Positions 1 to 12,573 of a stretch of 64,000 nt of DNA are shown here, in pieces. The stretch's first letter is position 1; each line of letters opens with the position of its first letter. Source of the stretch: Cliona cf. orientalis (lineage: Eukaryota > Porifera > Demospongiae > Clionaida > Clionaidae); the NCBI GenBank assembly GCA_963930775.1, contig OZ005707.1:1-64000 (forward strand). The letters are read 5' to 3'. Position numbers and translations under genes: made by a program. The notes beneath the pieces were generated by a model that was not told where the DNA came from, ran no database searches, and was given only the letters and a program-made list of their open reading frames with translations.

Positions 1-1784
1 CCAAACCCAAACCCAAACCCAAACCCAAACCCAAACCCAAACCCAAACCCAAACCCAAACCCAAACCCAAACCCAAACCCAAACCCAAACCCAAACCCAA
101 ACCCAAACCCAAACCCAAACCGAACCCAAACCCAAACCCAACCCAAACCCAAACCCAAACCCAAACCCAAACCCAAACCCAAACCCAAACCCAAACCAAA
201 CCCAAACCCAAACCCAAACCCAAACCCAAACCCAAACCCAAACCCAACCCAAACCCAAACCCAAACCCAAACCCAAACCCAAACCCAAACCCAAACCCAA
301 ACCCAAACCCAAACCCAAACCCAACCCCACCACCCAAACCCAAACCCCAACCCCAACCCACCCCAACCCAACCCAAACCCAACCCCAAACCCCACCCAAC
401 CCAAACCCAACCCCACCCACCCAACCCACACCCAACCCCCAACCCAAACCCAACCCCAACCCAAACCCAACCCCACCCAAACCCAACCCCAACCCCACCC
501 ACCCCACCCAAACCCAAACCCAAACCCAAACCCAAACCCAAACCCAAACCCAAACCCAAACCCAAACCCAAACCCAAACCCAAACCCAAACCCAAACCCA
601 AACCCAAACCCAAACCCAAACCCAAACCCAAACCCAAACCCAAACCCAAACCCAAACCCAAACCCAAACCCAAACCCAAACCCAAACCCAAACCCAAACC
701 CAAACCCAAACCCAAACCCAAACCCAAACCCAAACCCAAACCCAAACCCAAACCCAAACCCAAACCCAAACCCAAACCCAAACCCAAACCCAAACCCAAA
801 CCCAAACCCAAACCCAAACCCAAACCCAAACCCAAACCCAAACCCAAACCCAAACCCAAACCCAAACCCAAACCCAAACCCAAACCCAAACCCAAACCCA
901 AACCCAAACCCAAACCCAAACCCAAACCCAAACCCAAACCCAAACCCAAACCCAAACCCAAACCCAAACCCAAACCCAAACCCAAACCCAAACCCAAACC
1001 CAAACCCAAACCCAAACCCAAACCCAAACCCAAACCCAAACCCAAACCCAAACCCAAACCCAAACCCAAACCCAAACCCAAACCCAAACCCAAACCCAAA
1101 CCCAAACCCAAACCCAAACCCAAACCCAAACCCAAACCCAAACCCAAACCCAAACCCAAACCCAAACCCAAACCCAAACCCAAACCCAAACCCAAACCCA
1201 AACCCAAACCCAAACCCAAACCCAAACCCAAACCCAAACCCAAACCCAAACCCAAACCCAAACCCAAACCCAAACCCAAACCCAAACCCAAACCCAAACC
1301 CAAACCCAAACCCAAACCCAAACCCAAACCCAAACCCAAACCCAAACCCAAACCCAAACCCAAACCCAAACCCAAACCCAAACCCAAACCCAAACCGAAC
1401 CCGAACCCGAACCCAAACCCAAACCCAAACCCGAACCCAAACCCAAACCCAAACCCAAACCCAAACCCGAACCCAAACCCGAACCGAACCCGAACCCAAA
1501 CCCGAACCCGAACCCAAACCGAACCCGAACCGAACCCGAACCCAAACCCAAACCCAAACCCGAACCCGAACCCAAACCCAAACCCAAACCCAAACCGAAC
1601 CCGAACCCAAACCCAAACCCAAACCGAACCCGAACCCAAACCCAAACCCGAACCCGAACCCAAACCCGAACCCAAACCCGAACCCAAACCGAACCCGAAC
1701 CCGAACCCGAACCGAACCCGAACCCGAACCCAAACCCGAACCCGAACCGAACCCGAACCCAAACCCAAACCCGAACCCAAACCC
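1..1784. repeat. Telomere-like (CCCAAA)n tract with variant repeats
   Basis: Hexamer CCCAAA is repeated from the first base, so the G-rich strand reads TTTGGG toward the left end, which is the orientation of a left chromosome terminus. Positions about 513-1395 are nearly perfect. Positions about 320-512 are irregular (CCCCAAC, CCCACC), which may be read noise or old sequence. From about 1396 to 1784 CCCGAA variants are mixed in, as in the inner part of many telomeres. The usual animal motif would be CCCTAA. A terminal position and orientation fit a telomere; an internal C-rich satellite at a contig end remains possible. Confidence 0.75.
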
Positions 1785-2654
1785 CGACCCAATACTTATT
1801 GCTCGACCCAATACTTATTGCTCGACCCAATACTTATTGCTCGACCCAATACTTATTGCTCGACCCAATACTTATTGCTCGACCCAATACTTATTGCTCG
1901 ACCCAATACTTATTGCTCGACCCAATACTTATTGCTCGACCCAATACTTATTGCTCGACCCAATACTTATTGCTCGACCCAATACTTATTGCTCGACCCA
2001 ATACTTATTGCTCGACCCAATACTTATTGCTCGACCCAATACTTATTGCTCGACCCAATACTTATTGCTCGACCCAATACTTATTGCTCGACCCAATACT
2101 TATTGCTCGACCCAATACTTATTGCTCGACCCAATACTTATTGCTCGACCCAATACTTATTGCTCGACCCAATACTTATTGCTCGACCCAATACTTATTG
2201 CTCGACCCAATACTTATTGCTCGACCCAATACTTATTGCTCGACCCAATACTTATTGCTCGACCCAATACTTATTGCTCGACCCAATACTTATTGCTCGA
2301 CCCAATACTTATTGCTCGACCCAATACTTATTGCTCGACCCAATACTTATTGCTCGACCCAATACTTATTGCTCGACCCAATACTTATTGCTCGACCCAA
2401 TACTTATTGCTCGACCCAATACTTATTGCTCGACCCAATACTTATTGCTCGACCCAATACTTATTGCTCGACCCAATACTTATTGCTCGACCCAATACTT
2501 ATTGCTCGACCCAATACTTATTGCTCGACCCAATACTTATTGCTCGACCCAATACTTATTGCTCGACCCAATACTTATTGCTCGACCCAATACTTATTGC
2601 TCGACCCAATACTTATTGCTCGACCCAATACTTATTGCTCGACCCAATACTTAT
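1785..2654. repeat. 19-bp subtelomeric satellite, about 46 copies
   Basis: Unit CGACCCAATACTTATTGCT is repeated almost without change and abuts the telomere-like tract directly. Because 19 is not a multiple of 3 and the unit has no stop codon in any plus frame, it produces three overlapping long open frames of the same peptide; these are artefacts. The array ends where the unit changes to TTATGCGCAG. Confidence 0.95.
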
Positions 2655-2689
2655 GCGCAGAACCATACTTATGCGCCCCCCATGCTTTG

Positions 2690-2790
2690 GCCCCCCAAAC
2701 CCCCCGTGCTGGGCTCGAACCTAGGACCACAGTTTCTATAGTCTCCACAGATTTGTAGGCGAGAGCATGACACAGACACTACGCTGAACA
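2690..2790 (-). other. tRNA-like relic or SINE head
   Basis: Read on the minus strand, this stretch contains a B-box-like GGTTCGAGCCC (plus-strand GGGCTCGAACC at 2710-2720) and, upstream, an A-box-like run around AGCGTAGTGTCTGTG and an anticodon-arm-like CTCTCGCCTACAAATCTG. The spacing between the anticodon-like and T-arm-like parts is longer than in a functional tRNA, so I call it a tRNA-derived relic or SINE head and not a tRNA gene. It sits exactly at the inner edge of the 19-bp array. Confidence 0.4.
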
Positions 2791-3400
2791 GTTACTTTTG
2801 TCATGTCTATTAAGCTTGTTTGTGTCTATCTCACTAGTCACACAAAAATATCCCCATATCCTCCCATATTAAACTAAGTCTTTGCGTGTTGAAGATCAAC
2901 GCGGGGAAAATTTGATTATTAAGGGGCCTAGATGAAGCGCAGCGCAGAAAAATCCATAAATTAAAAATATGCATGCATACAATATAATCTAGTAAAGTTG
3001 AGTCAAAGTCATGTGCAAGAGAGGAGAACAGCAGTTCATCACAATCCATTGACGGGCCATGGTCAAGTGCATCACGCTACACCCTAGTTGTTCACACCAC
3101 CAACATCCGACGGCTCCACATACCGTTAATGCAGGGGCAGCGATCCCAACAAGAGTGGAGGACAAAGCAGTTGACCAAGGCTCGTCTCAGGCTGGAGACA
3201 CAAGAGGCTACACCAACAACCAGTAGATAGCAACTCCCAAAAATCTCTGAATAAAAAAATATATACGTGATAAACTCAATGGATATATTTAACATTAGCA
3301 TACACATAGTAATATGAGCCTAATCCAGTGAAGGCGAGTTAGTACACACACAAACTCTAAAGCTGTGCTCCAAACACACATCACACACACACACACACAC
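2791..3400. other. Subtelomeric spacer, no supported gene
   Basis: Open frames here are short and lack recognisable domains. A CA-rich microsatellite lies at about 3375-3400. I see nothing else that can be supported. Confidence 0.5.
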
Positions 3401-3449
3401 AAGCCAACACCATATGCACCAGAGTATAAGCATACCAAGATTCAGTGGA

Positions 3450-6135
3450 AAGGCCTCAAGCTAGCACCATGCACCAGTAGAAGCACAACAAATCAGTGGA
3501 CAAGAGTCTTAAGCCAGCACCATGCACCATATGTACCAGTAAATAGACAATAAAGTCATGCAAAAGAACTTGCCTCAATCTAACAATGTGCACCAGTAGA
3601 AATTCCAAACAATCCAGTCGGTAGGATCATTCCAATTAAAGAACACCAGCAATAGGTGGTAGAGATGAAGACACAGTACAGCCAAGATCCCAACAATGCA
3701 GTAAATCCTTCCAATTGAAGAGCGCTAGCAACAGTTGGCAGAGATGAAGACACAGTACAGCTGAGATGAAGGGTATGCAGTAGATTCTTCCAATTGAAGA
3801 GCACCTTCCAATTGAAGAGCACTGGCAAGTGTTGGCAGAGATGAAGACACACTAGAACTGGTGACAATTCTGGCTTTTGCTGCTAGCAACAGTTGGCAGA
3901 GATGAAGACACAGTACAGCTGAGATGAAGGGTGAACAGTTAGTTGACTTGAATGACAATGCTGGCTTTTGCTGCTCTTTAAATACTCCTCTCTCTGAATC
4001 ATCCAGGCAAGGGCTACTGGCAGTTCTTGACTGGCTGTAATTGGTTTCCACACCTTGAATTGTTCAAATCAATGTAAAACTTAATTGGATGTGTACACAA
4101 GCTGGCTGTGAGACTCTATGGTCAATGGTCAATGTAAAGCTTATTAGAAATTCTTTCCTTTCCCTTTCCCATTCCACAAGCCAACACCAAGCAATATTCA
4201 GCAGTCTCAAGCTAGCACCATGCACCAGTAGAAGCACAACAAAATTCAGTGGACAAGTCTTAAGCCAGCACCATGCACAATATGTACCAGTAAATAGACA
4301 ATAAAGTCATGCACGCAAAAGAACTTGCCTCAATCCAACAATGTTCACCAGTAGAAATTCCAAACAATCCAGTCAGTAGGATCATTCCAATTAAAGAACA
4401 CCAGCAATAGGTGGTAGAGATGAAGACACAGTACAGCCAAGATCCCAACATTGCAGTAGATCCTTCCAATTGAAGAGCACCTGCAAGAGTTGGCAGAGAT
4501 GAAGACACAGTGCAGCTGAGAGAAAGGGTGAACAGTTGGCAGAGATGAAGACACAGTACAGCTGAGATGAAGGATGAAGACACAGTACAGCCGAGATGAA
4601 GGATGAAGACACAGTACAGCCAAGATCCCAACAATGCAGTAGATAATTCCAATTGAAGAGCAATAGCAGCAGTTGGCAGAGATGAAGACACAGTACAGCT
4701 GAGATGAAGGATGAACAGTTAGTTTAGTTGAATGACAATGCTGGCTTTTGCTGCTCTTTAAATACTCCTCCCTCTGAATCATCCAGGCAAGGGCTACTTG
4801 TATGTTTTGACTCTGGCTGTAATTGGTTTCCACACCTGGAATTGTTCAAATCAATATAAAGCTTAATTGAATCTGCAGACAAGCTGGCTGCAAGACTGTA
4901 ATAAAATCCATTCAAAGCTTCAATGAATGTGCATGCATGTGCTTGTGCAGAGCTAAGCATGTTTAAGAATGCACCAAAGCAATACAAGATCAATATTTCC
5001 ACAAGCCAACACCACGCAACAGTAGAGTAGAAGCATAGCAACAATCAGCAGAAAGGCCTCAAGCTAGCACAATGCACGAGTAGTACAACAAAAATCAGTG
5101 GACAAGTCTCAGAGCTAGCACCATGCATCATGCACTAGATTAAAAGTACAACAAAATCATGCAAAAGAACTTACCTCAATCCAACCATGTGCACCAGTAG
5201 CAATTGAAGAGCACACAGAGAGATCAGCAAGTACCAACAATGCAGTAGATCCTTCCAATTGAAGAGCACTGGCAACAGTTGGCAGAGATGAAGACACAGT
5301 ACAGCTGAGATGAAGACACAGTACAGCCAAGATCCCAACAATGCAGTAGATACTTCCAATTTAAGAGCACTAGCAGCAGTTGGCAGAGATGAAGACACAG
5401 TACAGCTGAGATGAAGGTGAAGAGTTAGTTTAGTTGAATGACAATGCTGGCTTTTGCTGCTCTTTAAATACTACTCCCTCTGAATCTTCCAGACGAGGGC
5501 CTCTGGTATGTTTTGACTGGCTGTAATTGGTTTCCACACCTTGAATTGTTCAACTCAATGTAAAGCTTAATTGAATGTGCAGACAAGCTGGCTGCAAGAC
5601 TGTATGAAATCCATTCAAATCTTCAATGTATGTGCATGTGCATGTGCATGTGCTTGTGCAGAGCTAAGCATGTTTAAGAATGCACCAAAGCAATACGAGA
5701 TCAATGTTTTCAACAAGCCAACACCATGCAACAGTAGAGTAGAAGCATAGCAACAATCAGCGGAAAGGCCTCAAGCTAGCACCATGCACGAGTAGAAGTA
5801 CAACAAAAATCAGTGGACAAGTCTCAAGCTAGCACCACGCATCATATGCATGCACTAAAGTAAAAGTACAACAAAATCATGCAAAAGAACTTACCTCAAT
5901 CCAACAATTGCACCAGTAGCAATTGAAGAGCACACAGAGAGATCAGCAAGTTCCAACAGTGCAGTAGATCCTTCCAATTGAAGAGCACCTTCCAATTGAA
6001 GAGCACTAGCAACAGTTGGCAGAGATGAAGACACAGTACAACTAAGATGAAGGGTGAACGGTTAGTTGAATGACAATGCTGGCTTTTGCTGCTCTTTAAA
6101 TTCTCTCTATAAATAATCCTCTTGCTGTCTTTCAT
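3450..6135. repeat. Degenerate tandem array of 0.6-0.8 kb units with internal minisatellite
   Basis: The landmark GACAATGCTGGCTTTTGCTG recurs at 3954, 4734, 5440 and 6072 (and again at 7889), giving unit lengths of about 780, 706 and 632 bp. Each unit also has short internal repeats such as GATGAAGACACAGTACAGC and CTTCCAATTGAAGAGCAC, a block with AAGCTAGCACCATGCAC, and GGTTTCCACACC. Minus-strand open frames across the array are low-complexity by-products of the repeats. No conserved protein is apparent. Confidence 0.8.
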
Positions 6136-7820
6136 GAACTGTAGACCCCAATCAGATTCAGACGAAGAGATTCAGACCGTGGCCGGTACCACCAAGAAGC
6201 AGAAGCCATTACCGTATATTCATATTCAATAAAAGTACAGGAGTGGTCATAATAGAGAATACTCCCTCAATGCAGACCCCCTCCTCTGAAGCTGACTGAT
6301 CCGAGGGCTCTTCAAACTGGCCAGGGGGAGACAAGAAGCAGTTTTTATCTCGAATGAAGTAGGTCAATAATGAGAGCTGTCAGAGTACTTTTTCATATTT
6401 CACACACAGGAGTTCCAGAGTTGTGAATAAACAATATGAAGCTGCCTCTCGAGTACGAGGATTCTACTCCTCGCTGATGGAAATTTATGCGATGGTCAGT
6501 TTATGGCGAGTAAATTTGCTGTGTGTTAAGATGTATCATTTCCCTAGCCACCTGAAAAAAAACGGGAGGAGTATTTTCAGAAGAAGTGAAACACCTGGCC
6601 AACTACTTTCAGGCCTACATTGAGTGGAAGAAAACTCCCTCACTGACTGCATGCAGAGAGTATCTGGAGCGCTATCCAAATGAAAAGGGGCGGACTGATC
6701 ACGATATACAAAAGAAGGTTGTGAGAATGTACTCAAAGTAATATGCCGCCCCTTTTCATTTGGATAGAGCTCCACAAACTCTGATTCTGATTGTGCATGC
6801 TTACTCACTCTATCATATCCACAATATTATTATCTAATTGTACATCTAATGTATTTTTTCATGATCCTTATTGCAGTTATTGGCAAGTATATTGTGCCCA
6901 GTTATATCGAGGATTACTTCATTTACATCCATTCTTATTGTTCAAAATAGCTGGATAGAGTATATAGCTCATACAGAAATGATTACTTGAACTATTCAGA
7001 TTTTGAGCGCACACCTGCATGATCAAGATAGGATTATGACATTGAGCAAACACACTTTGAAATGTAGAAAATACCACTCACCTCGAGTTGAAATAAACTC
7101 GACAAATGATTAGCAAATGGTTGAATCTCCTCTTAAATTGTGCACCTGCGTGATAAGAGTGCTGAAGTGAACCAGAATCAGACATGCTTAATTATAGATA
7201 ATTATAGGAGTGTTTATGCACCTCCATCAGACACAATGTTACTGTACATGGCAGAGATCACCTCCGTGATGTACATGAAACAATTATGTTTCCAGGCCCC
7301 ACGACATGGACGTTGAGGTGCTTGGAGGCCCACATATTCAGAGGAATTGTGAAAAATGGTTGATGAACGAACACACAGCTACAGAACGAACACACAGCTA
7401 CAGCACCAACAGAATTCAATTGTAGAGGGTGAATGACCAGTCCGTAAATAATATTCGAAGCGACATGCAATGTGATCAAACCTACACCAAAGAAGCCGAC
7501 AGAGGGCATATTTGTGGCGAAACTCTGCCTCATACTTTAAAAAGTAACATCCGTATGGGCATGATTTGTGGTTTATTGGAATCCTCACATCAAATTACCC
7601 TTGGTCCCGCCTTAAAACATCTGAGGTCACCCCTAAACTTTAACCACCTCCCAACTTGGTAGAGTATGATGATGTCATATTATATTAAAAAGCAACGTCG
7701 CTATGGGCGTGGTTTATGGTTTATCAGAATCCTCACATCAAATTACCCTTGGTTCCGCCTTAAAACATCCAAGGTCAAGCCCCTTTGTAAAAATCATCAA
7801 TGGGTGAAATCCTTACAAGA
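6005..7820. repeat. Tandem duplication, copy 1 (about 1.82 kb)
   Basis: This block is repeated almost base for base at 7822-9776, at an offset of about 1817-1819 bp. It begins at ACTAGCAACAGTTGGCAGAG and ends with ATCCTTACAAGACAC. Differences are a few substitutions and small indels, so the duplication is recent or kept homogeneous. Its distal end holds two copies of a roughly 150-bp repeat containing GGGCGTGGTTTATGGTTTAT. Confidence 0.9.
6581..6741 (+). pseudogene. Exon-like coding fragment, copy 1 (unknown protein C-terminus)
   Basis: After an acceptor TTTTCAG the frame GAAGTGAAACACCTGGCC runs to a TAA at 6739-6741, encoding about 53 residues that start EVKHLANYFQAYIEWKK and contain PSLTACREYLERYPNEKG and IQKKVVRMY. 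The P-S-L-x-x-C-R-E-[FY]-L ... I-Q-x-K-V pattern resembles the C-terminal tail of some invertebrate zinc-finger proteins, but that is from memory and is weak. Upstream, 6160-6220 has a frame beginning SDSDEEIQTVAGTTKKQK. No complete gene can be assembled, so I treat it as a relic or a single exon of an unresolved gene. The 90-residue minus-strand frame over the same bases is the shadow. Confidence 0.45.
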
Positions 7821-7821
7821 C

Positions 7822-9776
7822 ACTAGCAACAGTTGGCAGAGATGAAGACACAGTACAACTGAGATGAAGGGTGAACGGTTAGTTGAATGACAATGCTGGC
7901 TTTTGCTGCTCTTTAAATTCTCTCTATAAATAATCCTCTTGCTGTCTTTCATGAACTGTAGACCCCAATCAGATTCAGACGAAGAGATTCAGACCGTGGC
8001 CGGTACCACCAAGAAGCAGAAGCCATCACAGTATATTCATATTCAATAAAAGTACAGGAGTGGTCATAATAGAGAATACTCCCTCAATGCAGACCCCCTC
8101 CTCAGAAGCTGACTGATCCGAGGGCTCTTCAAACTGGCCAGGGGGAGACAAGAAGCAGTTTTTATCTCGAATGAAGTAGGTCAATAATGATAGCTGTCAG
8201 AGTACTTTTTCATATTTCACACACAGGAGTTCCAGAGTTGTGAATAAACAATATGAAGCTGCCTCTCGAGTACGAGGATTCTACTCCTCGCTGATGGAAA
8301 TTTATGCGATGGTCAGTTTATGGCGAGTAAATTTGCTCTGTGTGTTAAGATGTATCATTTCCCTAGCCACCTGAAAAAAAACGGGAGGAGTATTTTCAGA
8401 AGAAGTGAAACACCTGGCCAACTACTTTCAGGCCTACATTGAGTGGAAGAAAACTCCCTCACTGACTGCATGCAGAGAGTATCTGGAGCGCTATCCAAAT
8501 GAAAAGGGGCGGACTGATCACGATATACAAAAGAAGGTTGTGAGAATGTACTCAAAGTAATATGCCGCCCCTTTTCATTTGGATAGAGCTCCACAAACTC
8601 TGATTCTGATTGTGCATGCTTACTCACTCTATCATATCCACAATATTATTATCTAATTGTACATCTAATGTAATTTTTCATGATCCTTATTGCAGTTATT
8701 GGCAAGTATATTGTGCCCAGTTATATCGAGGATTACTTCATTTACATCCATTCTTATTGTTCAAAATAGCTGGATAGAGTATATAGCTCATACAGAAATG
8801 ATTACTTGAACTATTCAGATTTTGAGCGCACACCTGCATGATCAAGATAGGATTATGACATTGAGCAAACACACTTTGAAATGTAGAAAATACCACTCAC
8901 CTCGAGTTGAAATAAACTCGACAAATGATTAGCAAATGGTTGAATCTCCTCTTGATATGTACAGTCGTGTGCACCTGCGTGATAAGAGTGCTGAAGTGAA
9001 CCAGAATCAGACGTGCTTAATTATAGATAATTATAGGAGTGTTTATGCACCTCCATCAGACACAATGTTACTGTACATGGCAGAGATCACCTCCGTGATG
9101 TACATGAAACAATTGTGTTTCCAGGCCCCACGACATGGACATTGAGGTGCTTGGAGGCCCACATATTCGGAGGAATTGTGAAAGAAACGGTCGATGAACG
9201 AACACACAGCTACAGAACGAACACACAGCTACAGCACCAACAGAATTCAATTGTAGAGGGTGAATGACCAGTCCATAAATAATATTCGAAGCGACATGCA
9301 ATGTGATCAAACCTACACCAAAGAAGCCGACAGAGGGTGGCGAAACTGCCTCGTACCTTAAAAAGTAACATCCGTATGGGTATGATTTGTGGTTTATTGG
9401 AAACCTTACATCAAATTACCCTTGGTCCCGCCTTAAAACATCTGAGGGCACCCCTAAACTTTAACCACCTCCTGGAAGTACCAACGTTGGTAGAGTATGA
9501 TGTCATATATTAAAAAGCAACGTCGCTATGGGCGTGGTTTGTGGTTTATCGGAATCCTCACATCAAATTACCCTTGGTCCCGCCTTAAAATATCTGAGGT
9601 CAAACCCTAAACTTTAACCACCTCCTGGAAGTACCATTAGTAGAGTATGACGTCATATCTTAAAAAGTAAAGTTCGTATGGGCGTGGTTTGTGGTTTATC
9701 GGAATCCTCACATCAAATTACCCTTGGTCCCGTCTTATGTAAAAATCATCAATGGGTGAAATCCTTACAAGACACT
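7822..9776. repeat. Tandem duplication, copy 2 (about 1.95 kb)
   Basis: Near-identical to 6005-7820. It is longer because the distal 150-bp repeat (GGGCGTGGTTTGTGGTTTAT, then ATCAAATTACCCTTGGTCCC) is present three times instead of twice, at about 9375, 9530 and 9680. A short insertion near 8953 (GATATGTACAGTCGTGTGC) and scattered substitutions are further differences. It ends with the same ATCCTTACAAGACAC junction. Confidence 0.9.
8400..8560 (+). pseudogene. Exon-like coding fragment, copy 2
   Basis: The same 53-codon frame as at 6581-6741, with an identical acceptor and stop. The coding frame is intact in both tandem copies. No start codon or complete upstream exon set is evident in either copy. 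Confidence 0.45.
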
Positions 9777-12573
9777 GGTTTGGACTGGTTTGAGTCGCGA
9801 GTTAGTGGCGGCGCGCATACCGAGCGCACAATCGCATATTATACAATCCATAGATTATATATTCCCCTTCCCGGGATTGGAAACGGGGCTCGTTAGCACC
9901 GTTTCACGCGGGCAGTCCGCGTAAGACGGAAGTCCAGGATAATTGATGGGCGGAGCGTTAAAGTAAGCCTGAAGCGCGGTGTGTTTATTAGACATCTTGA
10001 TAGCAGTGAAGATGACAAGGAAACTATGGCTATTGGAGGCGAAGCAAGACTGTAAGATGATCATCTGCCTTGATGGGTGAAGCAAGCTTTTTATATGCCA
10101 GTACTTGGCTGAAAAGTATAGAAACAGACCACACAGAAGTCTGAGTCTGCAATTCAAGCTGCATCCGAGTTCGATTCAACTTCTTAACCATAGATTATAT
10201 TATATTCCCCTCCCCATGACTTAACTAATATAAGAGAAGTTGACTTCAATTACAAACAACAATCATTAAGACTCAAGTAGCCGCTGTTTTAGATGTTATG
10301 TTGGTTGTAAGTTAACATAATAATATAAATATCATCTTATACTGATAATACATTGGGTCAAAAAGCAAAAAAAACCTACTGTACACTTAAAATGTGTAGC
10401 TATCATTCACTAAAAATAGTCCAAAGTAGCTTGATGTACTGCTTTTGCACTCAGTAATGATTAGGCATTCACTACTGGATCATCACTGTAGCTACCACAA
10501 TAGTTTCCTTGAGTTGGTCCCTTACATGTATGAGCAGTACTGGTGTATTGTTTGTGAACTTCTGACACGGATGAATTATTGTACATCTCAAGGCAGCTGA
10601 TGATTGTTGGAACAGGTTGATATCTACAATAATGCTATGATTATCACAAACTTAATTTACTGTATCTTTACTATATATACCTGTGATTAATGTAGCCTGA
10701 GAAGGCGAGACAGAGACCTTGTGCCGTAATTCTGGTCATGCTGCTGAACGGTAAATACAATTTCTGGATAGCGAACACCTTGATTTTTCATCTGTCAGCT
10801 GGAGCTGGCAGGCCCAGTATCACTGGTGGTTGAACCATTGGTAGAGAGGTAGATCATGTATAAACCTGTATACACATTAATAACACATGATGGTATTTAC
10901 ATGTAGATACAGCAACTGGGGCATGTACAGCATGATTTACCTAAAGAACCACGTTTTGTGATCTGATCTATGTTCAGAGGATAGATTTAGCCATACAGTT
11001 CTTTCTGAGAGTCATTTGGCATGTGCATGCAACAAAACATCTCCAAATGGACTAAAAGACATACAGAATGTCCATGTTAGTGTTACTGGTAAGGTACAAC
11101 TGTCCCACAAAGCTCACCTAAATTCAGCTCACTGTTTTGACACCTCCATCAAGATTACAACAAAAAAACTTAATATACACTAAAAAGGAGCACACCATGC
11201 AACAGATCTCAACAAAACCACTACATCTACACCCTTCTAGTTCATCTCCAGACCCGTACACAGGGGGGTTCGAGGGGGTTCGAACGAACCCCCCTATTTT
11301 TGGCACCTAGCATAACACTAGAAACAATCTAGGTGTAACTTACATGCTTCTTTACACAGCTAAGCAAAGCCAAGTATTGCTTTCACCGGATGTGCAATAG
11401 ATTGTATAGCCAGTGTTAATGTTATAGTAGCTAGCAGCATCAGCCTATCTGGAATTGTAAATCACTGTCAGAAGTCTAAATTTCCTGGCAATATCTTCTG
11501 GGGGAACATGCCCCCAGACCCACCCGTCTAGGTGGGCTGTGGGCTAATGCAGCATACCTATCTGAGCCACGCCCCCATGTAACCCCCCTTTGAGAAAGGC
11601 TGTGTACGGGCCTGATCTCCATTGCCTACAGGTAGAGATTTTGTCCCACAAAGATTTTATCTGATGCCCTATGATGCCAAGACCTGACTTTAGGTATGAA
11701 AACTGTGTACCCGCAGCTTGACCACGGAACATAGGCTTGGAGAGTCACTTACAGATACAAATAAACTAAAATAATGTTGTATCTTACCTTAGGAGAGCTT
11801 CCAACGACCTCAAGAGCTCATCTGCCTCACCAGCTCGTGTGAAAAACAATAACGCGGACTGCCCGCGCGAAGAAGTATTGACATATGACGCTCACGTGAC
11901 CGTTTCCAATCCCGGCGAGGGTCATATATAATCCATGTACAATCATAATAATATATATTATTATGCATACGCGATCATTACTTCTTCGAGCATCACCGAT
12001 CGCGGACGACACCGAGTCCAATATTGGCCAACATCATCCAATCTCGTTCCTATAAGTCCAAACTCAAGTTTGTGAATCCTGAAGCAGACTGGTTTGAGTC
12101 GCGAGTCGGCGCGCATACCGATCGCGGGCCACGCGGAGTCCAATACTGGCCATCTCGTTCCCATAAGTCCAAACTCAGTTTGTGAATCTTGAGGCGGACT
12201 CGGGCTCAAACTACATTGCTGAGCGCACGATCCAATACGCGATTATTAGTGTGATTATTGCATGCGCACGCACGCACGCACGCACGCACACATTTGAAAT
12301 TACAATGGCATACAATACTATAAATTGAAATTACAATGGCATACAATACTCTATAAACATTTAATAAAACATGAAGATCAAATATGAATAATGAATGAAG
12401 AAGAGAGAAATCACAAGATATGAATAAGATAACAACCATAATAATGAATAAAAAGATGAGTGTGGTCACTACACTTAGTGACTATACAACTATGTCTCAC
12501 CTATGTATCACTCCTTGTGCAGATTCTTGCCTGGAACAACCCTGCATGACATACTAGAGCAAAATATTGAAAT
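9777..12573. other. Gene-free interval with dispersed repeats
   Basis: No supported gene. Repeats seen: GGTTTGAGTCGCGAGT plus GGCGCGCATACCGA at about 9790 and again at about 12090; an inverted relative of the CGCGGGCAGTCCGCG block at 9907 and 11854; a perfect inverted repeat GGGGGTTCG-AA-CGAACCCCC at 11274-11293; a GGGGGAACATGCCCCCAGACCC block near 11500; a duplicated GAAATTACAATGGCATACAA at about 12295 and 12327; and a (GCAC)n microsatellite at about 12265-12288. Confidence 0.6.

Noticed and set aside
1799..2758. Three overlapping 295-319-codon plus-strand frames encoding a 19-residue repeat peptide
   Set aside because: Same peptide in all three frames because the 19-bp satellite has no stop codon; no gene structure.
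3580..6135. Minus-strand frames of the SSLPTxASALQLE type
   Set aside because: Low-complexity products of the tandem repeat; stops and frames differ among copies.
6536..8627. Two identical 90-residue minus-strand frames in the tandem duplicates
   Set aside because: Antisense to the better supported plus-strand exon-like frame; identity only reflects recent duplication.
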